Positions 60,557 through 64,000 of a DNA stretch of 64,000 bases are shown here, one piece after another. Numbering within the stretch: position 1 is the first letter of the stretch; every line of letters starts with the position of its first letter. The stretch is from Marinobacter sp. (lineage in GTDB: Bacteria > Pseudomonadota > Gammaproteobacteria > Pseudomonadales > Oleiphilaceae). The notes under the pieces were generated by a model that worked only from the letters and a program-made list of their open reading frames with translations, searched no databases and was not told the DNA's origin. Location: the NCBI GenBank assembly GCA_018402255.1, contig JAGYIS010000008.1:1-64000 (forward strand). The letters are read 5' to 3'. The translations under genes were made by a program, and so were the position numbers.

Positions 60557-60902
60557 AGCGCCCGGGGCGGTTGCTCCGGTTGCCTGGTATTTGTTGAACT
60601 TGCTGGCGTTGCCGGTTATCGGTTTTATCGTGTTGCTTTCGATTGCGATGAAGTCCGGGGAAGATAATCCGGTACGTCGTGCTCACAGCAAGGCGGGTGT
60701 TTATATGTCGATTCTGGGGGCTTTGCTGATCAGTTCCGGGGTGGGGATTTCCTGGCTGATGCATGGCAATACCGGGAGCTTCTGGACCTTCGCCATCGTT
60801 TGGGCGATCGTTATGCACACGTCGTTTGTGCTTTGGGGGATGATTGCCTTAGCCCAAGCAATAGGTGATAAACCCCCATACTTCCCCAAAAAGTTGATGT
60901 AA
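60528..60902 (+). CDS. Small membrane protein, NirP-like
   Basis: This 124-residue protein has three to four hydrophobic segments (VAWYLLNLLALPVIGFIVLL, KAGVYMSILGALLISSGVG, VMHTSFVLWGMIALA). In P. aeruginosa a small membrane protein gene nirP follows nirQ-nirO, so this is likely its counterpart; the function is unknown. The ATG at 60528 follows GGAGG. It ends just before a hairpin repeat. Confidence 0.68.
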   Translation: MPYSASQKSEAPGAVAPVAWYLLNLLALPVIGFIVLLSIAMKSGEDNPVRRAHSKAGVYMSILGALLISSGVGISWLMHGNTGSFWTFAIVWAIVMHTSFVLWGMIALAQAIGDKPPYFPKKLM

Positions 60903-60922
60903 CCCGCCAGAGTCTGGGCCGG

Positions 60923-61027
60923 AGGCCGGTGGGGAGGTTTTCCAAAACCTTGCGGAGCCATGGATGGCGGAGCAGAGCGTACAGGGAAGTATTCACAGCG
61001 TGTTTTGGAAAACCTCCCCACCGGCCT
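60923..61027. repeat. Hairpin repeat copy 4 (perfect 26-bp inverted arms)
   Basis: Arms at 60923-60948 (AGGCCGGTGGGGAGG then TTTTCCAAAAC) and 61002-61027 are perfect reverse complements around a 53-base core, which differs from the inverted core of copy 2 at one base. It lies between convergent genes. Confidence 0.92.
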
Positions 61028-61045
61028 GTGGCTTACTCCAAAAGC

Positions 61046-61285
61046 TCACGCAACAAAATGAATCCCCGCAAGCACCGCAACAACCACAACCGTCCAGCCC
61101 TGTGACGCCAATCGCCAGCCGAAGGGCGCATGCTTCATTTCCATGAAGTGGTCGACCAGAAGCACGGCTTTTACGATCACCAGTGGAAACGCCAGCCACA
61201 CCAGAATCGCCGGATTCAGACCCATCTGCATGGCAAAGACCGGCGCCATGGTGCAGGCCATCAGGGTGAGGTAGACCGCTAACAT
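61046..61285 (-). CDS. NorF-like small membrane protein (cytochrome oxidase subunit IV type)
   Basis: This 79-residue protein has three hydrophobic segments and resembles NorF/cytochrome c oxidase subunit IV-like proteins of denitrifiers (FPLVIVKAVLLVDHFMEMKH). AAGGAG precedes the ATG. It follows the NorE-like gene by 12 bases. Confidence 0.8.
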   Translation of the reverse strand: MLAVYLTLMACTMAPVFAMQMGLNPAILVWLAFPLVIVKAVLLVDHFMEMKHAPFGWRLASQGWTVVVVAVLAGIHFVA

Positions 61286-61297
61286 CCGCTCGTCTCC

Positions 61298-61873
61298 TTA
61301 CGCTATAACGTAGAGCATGGGGAACAGCACCAGCCACACCAGGTCGACCATGTGCCAGTAGGAGGCGCCGGATTCCATGCTGTTCATGTCGTCGCCGGTG
61401 TATTCACCTTTCTTCACCTTAACCGCCAGTACCACCAGGACAATCTGGCCCAGCACCACGTGCATGAAGTGGAAGAAGGTGAGGAAGAAATAGAACATGA
61501 AGAAGGTGTCAGTGCCCAGGTTGTAGCCGTTGGAATACAGGTCGATGTATTCCCAGAGTTTGCCGAAGGTGTAGATGCAGGAGGCCGCTATGGCACCCCA
61601 CAACAGGGCGGCGGTGCCGGGCTTGCCGTCGCGCAGGTGGTGAACGGACAGGGCCACCAGATAGCTGGCGGTGATCAGGCCGATGGTGTTGATCAGGCCG
61701 GTCCAGGGGTGCAGCACCTCCCGGCCGGCGGAGAAGGTGGCCGGGTCGAGGCTGCGGGCGATGCCGAAGCCGATGAACAGGATTCCGAACACCGCCAGTT
61801 CCGCGAAGATGAAGAACCAGACGGCGAGGTCGCCGGGCAGGTGCGGTGATCGGGCGGCCTGGCTGTCAGCCAT
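61298..61873 (-). CDS. Cytochrome c oxidase subunit III family protein (NorE/NirO-like)
   Basis: This 191-residue protein has five or so membrane segments and fits subunit III-like proteins NorE/NirO (LAVWFFIFAELAVFGILFIG, FMFYFFLTFFHFMHVVLGQI, GASYWHMVDLVWLVLFPMLY). They accompany the NO reductase but are not catalytic. GGAGG precedes the ATG. It lies 11 bases after norD. Confidence 0.87.
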   Translation of the reverse strand: MADSQAARSPHLPGDLAVWFFIFAELAVFGILFIGFGIARSLDPATFSAGREVLHPWTGLINTIGLITASYLVALSVHHLRDGKPGTAALLWGAIAASCIYTFGKLWEYIDLYSNGYNLGTDTFFMFYFFLTFFHFMHVVLGQIVLVVLAVKVKKGEYTGDDMNSMESGASYWHMVDLVWLVLFPMLYVIA

Positions 61874-61884
61874 TTAATCCTCCG

Positions 61885-63711
61885 TTATCGGGTCAGGTTC
61901 AGGTACAGCTTGGGCAACTGCGCGGGCAGTTGGGTCGGGTCTTTGATCACCACGTAATTGGTGCTGCCGAAGACGTAGGGCAGGTATTCGTTGGCCTCTT
62001 CATCGATGGTGACGCAGAACGGGGTCAGGCCGGCCCGGTGGGCTTCCTGAACCGCCATGCGGGTATCTTCCACACCGTAGCGGCCCTCGTACAGGTCCAG
62101 GTCGTTGGGTTTGCCGTCGGTCAGCAGCAGCAGGATTTTCTGATGCTCCGGCCGGGCCCGGAGCAGTTTGGTGGACTGGCGGATGGCTGCGCCCATGCGG
62201 GTGTAATAGCCGGGCTCCAGCGCCTGGATACGGCCCCGGCTGGTGTCGTTGTAGGGCTCGTCAAAGCCTTTGATGTGATGAAAACGAATGTGGTCTCTGC
62301 GTCGCGATGAGAAGGCGAACAGGGCAAAGGGGTCACGGCTGGCGGTGAGGGCTTCGCTGAGTAATTGCAGGCCATCCCGGGCGATGTCGATCACTCGTTG
62401 ATTGTTGTTGATGTAGGTGTCGGTCGACAGCGAGATGTCCGCCAGTACCAGGCAGGCCAGGTCGCGCTGGTTCTGTTTGCACTGGCGGAACAGCTTCTGG
62501 TCCAGGTCGCCGGCCCCTCGTCTTTGTTGGACAACTCGCTCCAGGCAGGCATCCAGGTCCAGCTCTTCGCCTTCCCGTTGCCGTCGTTCCCATTGGCGCA
62601 GGGGTTTCAGGGCGCTGAATTGCCGGCGTAAGGTCTGGGCCGGGGACTTCAGGCGTTCCGGTAATGGCGAGGGCACGGCATCCCGGCTGAGCAGCGGCTG
62701 CAGGCAGCAAAAGTTGTCCCGGAAGCCCTGGCGGCGCCAGTCCCATTCGGGTAAGTGGATGCCCGGGCCCAGGAACAGGTCGTCGTTTTCTTCCGAAGGC
62801 AGGTCCAGGTCAAACTTGATGGCGGAGGACGCTTCCCGGCGGTCCATGGAGATTGAAATCATGTCCATGTCATCGGCTACGGAATCGGCATCGTCTTCGT
62901 CACTGTCATCCCCGGCCCGGTCCACGGGTATGAACTCGGACCAGGAGAACAGACTTTCAAGCCGGAACAGCATGATGCCCTGGTCTTTATCAAAGGCATC
63001 CACTCGCTCGGCGCGGCGGCGCTTGCGTTTTTTGGCCAGCCCGCCGGATTTCGAGTGGGTATTGTCGTCGCCGCCGATGATCTGGCCCTTGAGTCTGCCG
63101 CGGCCCAACACCGGGTAGAGCCACAAAATCACCGGCCAGGGGTCCGTCATGGCGTCAGGAAGATGACGAACACTGCCAGGATGTATCAGGGCCTGGCGGA
63201 TGGCTGTTTCGCGCTTTGCCTCTACACCGGGCAAGCTGTCCGGATCCGGCCGCCATTGCAAGGTGTGGCGAACCAGTCGTTGATACATGGGTTCGAGCCC
63301 CGGCCACTGACCAAGCAATCGCTGCACCATGGCCTGGTTGCCCTGCAGCCAGCTGTGGTGGTGAATCTCCCCCAGTGACGCCAGAGCCGCGAGCCATAGG
63401 TAAAGGTCCCGGTTGGCTTTGCGGGATGGGAACAGCGCCAGGCGGTCTGGCAGGCGAAGGCTGTCTTCATCACGCCAGGCCAGTTCGAACTTGCGGTGAG
63501 TGCCGGCCAATTTGTGCAGAAAGCGGCGGCGAATCTGAAATTGTCTGGGTTCTGCTACCACCAGGCTCAGGGCAGGATCGCCACCCATGGCGCGGAACAG
63601 GACTCCCAGGGTGCGTGCTTCGTCTTTCAGGTGCACGGTGTGTTCGGGAAACTCGCCCATCGCCTGGCGGGTTACGTATTCGTGCCACTTTAGTCCGACC
63701 CACTCTTCCAT
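61885..63711 (-). CDS. norD: NO reductase activation protein NorD
   Basis: NorD is a von Willebrand factor A-domain protein needed with NirQ/NorQ to activate the NO reductase. The 608-residue protein has a long N-terminal part and a C-terminal VWA domain (about 415-605) with the metal-site motif DISLST in LACLVLADISLSTDTY. Acidic linker regions lie near the middle (AGDDSDEDDADSVADD). GGAG precedes the ATG. norC and norB are not in the window. Confidence 0.94.
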   Translation of the reverse strand: MEEWVGLKWHEYVTRQAMGEFPEHTVHLKDEARTLGVLFRAMGGDPALSLVVAEPRQFQIRRRFLHKLAGTHRKFELAWRDEDSLRLPDRLALFPSRKANRDLYLWLAALASLGEIHHHSWLQGNQAMVQRLLGQWPGLEPMYQRLVRHTLQWRPDPDSLPGVEAKRETAIRQALIHPGSVRHLPDAMTDPWPVILWLYPVLGRGRLKGQIIGGDDNTHSKSGGLAKKRKRRRAERVDAFDKDQGIMLFRLESLFSWSEFIPVDRAGDDSDEDDADSVADDMDMISISMDRREASSAIKFDLDLPSEENDDLFLGPGIHLPEWDWRRQGFRDNFCCLQPLLSRDAVPSPLPERLKSPAQTLRRQFSALKPLRQWERRQREGEELDLDACLERVVQQRRGAGDLDQKLFRQCKQNQRDLACLVLADISLSTDTYINNNQRVIDIARDGLQLLSEALTASRDPFALFAFSSRRRDHIRFHHIKGFDEPYNDTSRGRIQALEPGYYTRMGAAIRQSTKLLRARPEHQKILLLLTDGKPNDLDLYEGRYGVEDTRMAVQEAHRAGLTPFCVTIDEEANEYLPYVFGSTNYVVIKDPTQLPAQLPKLYLNLTR

Positions 63712-63724
63712 AACGACTCCTGAA

Positions 63725-64000
63725 TCAGGCGCGGGATTGGCGCGGAGGGGAGTGTATCTGGCGTACCGGAATCAACACGGTTTGCTTGCCAGGGGTTCCG
63801 GGTTCCCAGGTCAACAGGGAGCCTTCCGGGTTGTCTTTTTGCACCTCGCGGCAGGCGCTCACGCACTGCAGGCACTGGGTGCAGGAAAACTTGGCCCGCT
63901 TATGGCTGCGGGTAGGCAGGCGCATGGGGCAGGCTTCGTCACAGGCCTTGGTGCAGTCCCGACAGGCGGCGGCCCGTTCGGTGTCGAAGGTCACCACCCG
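63725..64000 (-). CDS. 4Fe-4S ferredoxin-type protein, C-terminal part (cut by window edge)
   Basis: The C-terminal 92 or so residues are visible. They hold two cysteine clusters, CRDCTKACDEACP and CTQCLQCVSACREVQ, of the two-4Fe-4S type, and then a short basic tail. The 5' end lies outside the window, so whether a membrane domain (NosR/NapH/CcoG-like) precedes it cannot be seen. It lies 14 bases before norD on the same strand. Confidence 0.75.
   Translation of the reverse strand, partial: RVVTFDTERAAACRDCTKACDEACPMRLPTRSHKRAKFSCTQCLQCVSACREVQKDNPEGSLLTWEPGTPGKQTVLIPVRQIHSPPRQSRA

Overview
The window looks like a marine gammaproteobacterial chromosome, most probably Marinobacter or a close relative. 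The reasons are the moderate-to-high GC content, Pseudomonas-like local gene orders (yggX-mutY beside tRNA-Phe; gpmI-envC-ctpA-yibQ near a rhodanese gene and secB; nirQ with NorE/NorF-like genes), and a dispersed family of long hairpin repeats that I associate with this group. The genus is an inference; no rRNA is present.

Layout. 0-4.4 kb: a cut tRNA-Phe, then yggX, mutY and an asmA-like gene on the minus strand, with an SRPBCC-domain gene pointing away. 4.5-7.5 kb: hisB-hisH-hisA-hisF, interrupted between hisH and hisA by a hairpin repeat. 7.5-13.8 kb: cell-envelope and housekeeping genes (yibQ-like, ctpA-like, envC, gpmI, a Cys-less rhodanese, secB). 13.9-20.8 kb: a complete haem-uptake locus (TonB-dependent receptor, tandem-domain HmuY-like lipoprotein, HmuS, HmuT, HmuU, HmuV) behind a possible Fur site. 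20.8-24.5 kb: trmL, a thiolase, a folM-like reductase and cca. 24.6-27.9 kb: a frameshifted TraF-like outer-membrane gene and flgP-flgT. 27.9-34.1 kb: the suf operon (sufB-C-D-S-A-T-E) behind a promoter overlapped by a near-consensus IscR type 1 site. 34.6-48.7 kb: trhP, a bare AraC-type DNA-binding domain, fabA-fabB, a frameshifted nnrS, sirB2-like, an ion channel, an orphan permease, an EVE-domain gene, a trhA-like gene, wrbA, fadL and a large lipase-like lipoprotein.

48.9-64 kb is a denitrification island. It holds a Crp/Fnr-type regulator and the cytochrome cd1 nitrite reductase nirS, read leftward with the haem d1 genes nirD-L-G-H-J-E-N. Divergently there is nirC-nirF, a PhnD-like binding protein, nirQ and a small membrane protein. 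NorF-, NorE- and NorD-like genes and the end of a ferredoxin-type protein follow. Two FNR/DNR-like boxes lie between nirS and nirC. As given, nirD, nirL and nirH each carry frame-breaking indels, while nirS, G, J, E, N, C and F read through. The same sequence therefore encodes a nitrite reductase but a broken set of sirohaem decarboxylase subunits.

The most unusual non-coding signal is a set of four long perfect inverted repeats (19-29 bp arms) around similar 52-58 bp cores. Two cores differ at only one base, yet their arms differ and each still pairs perfectly.
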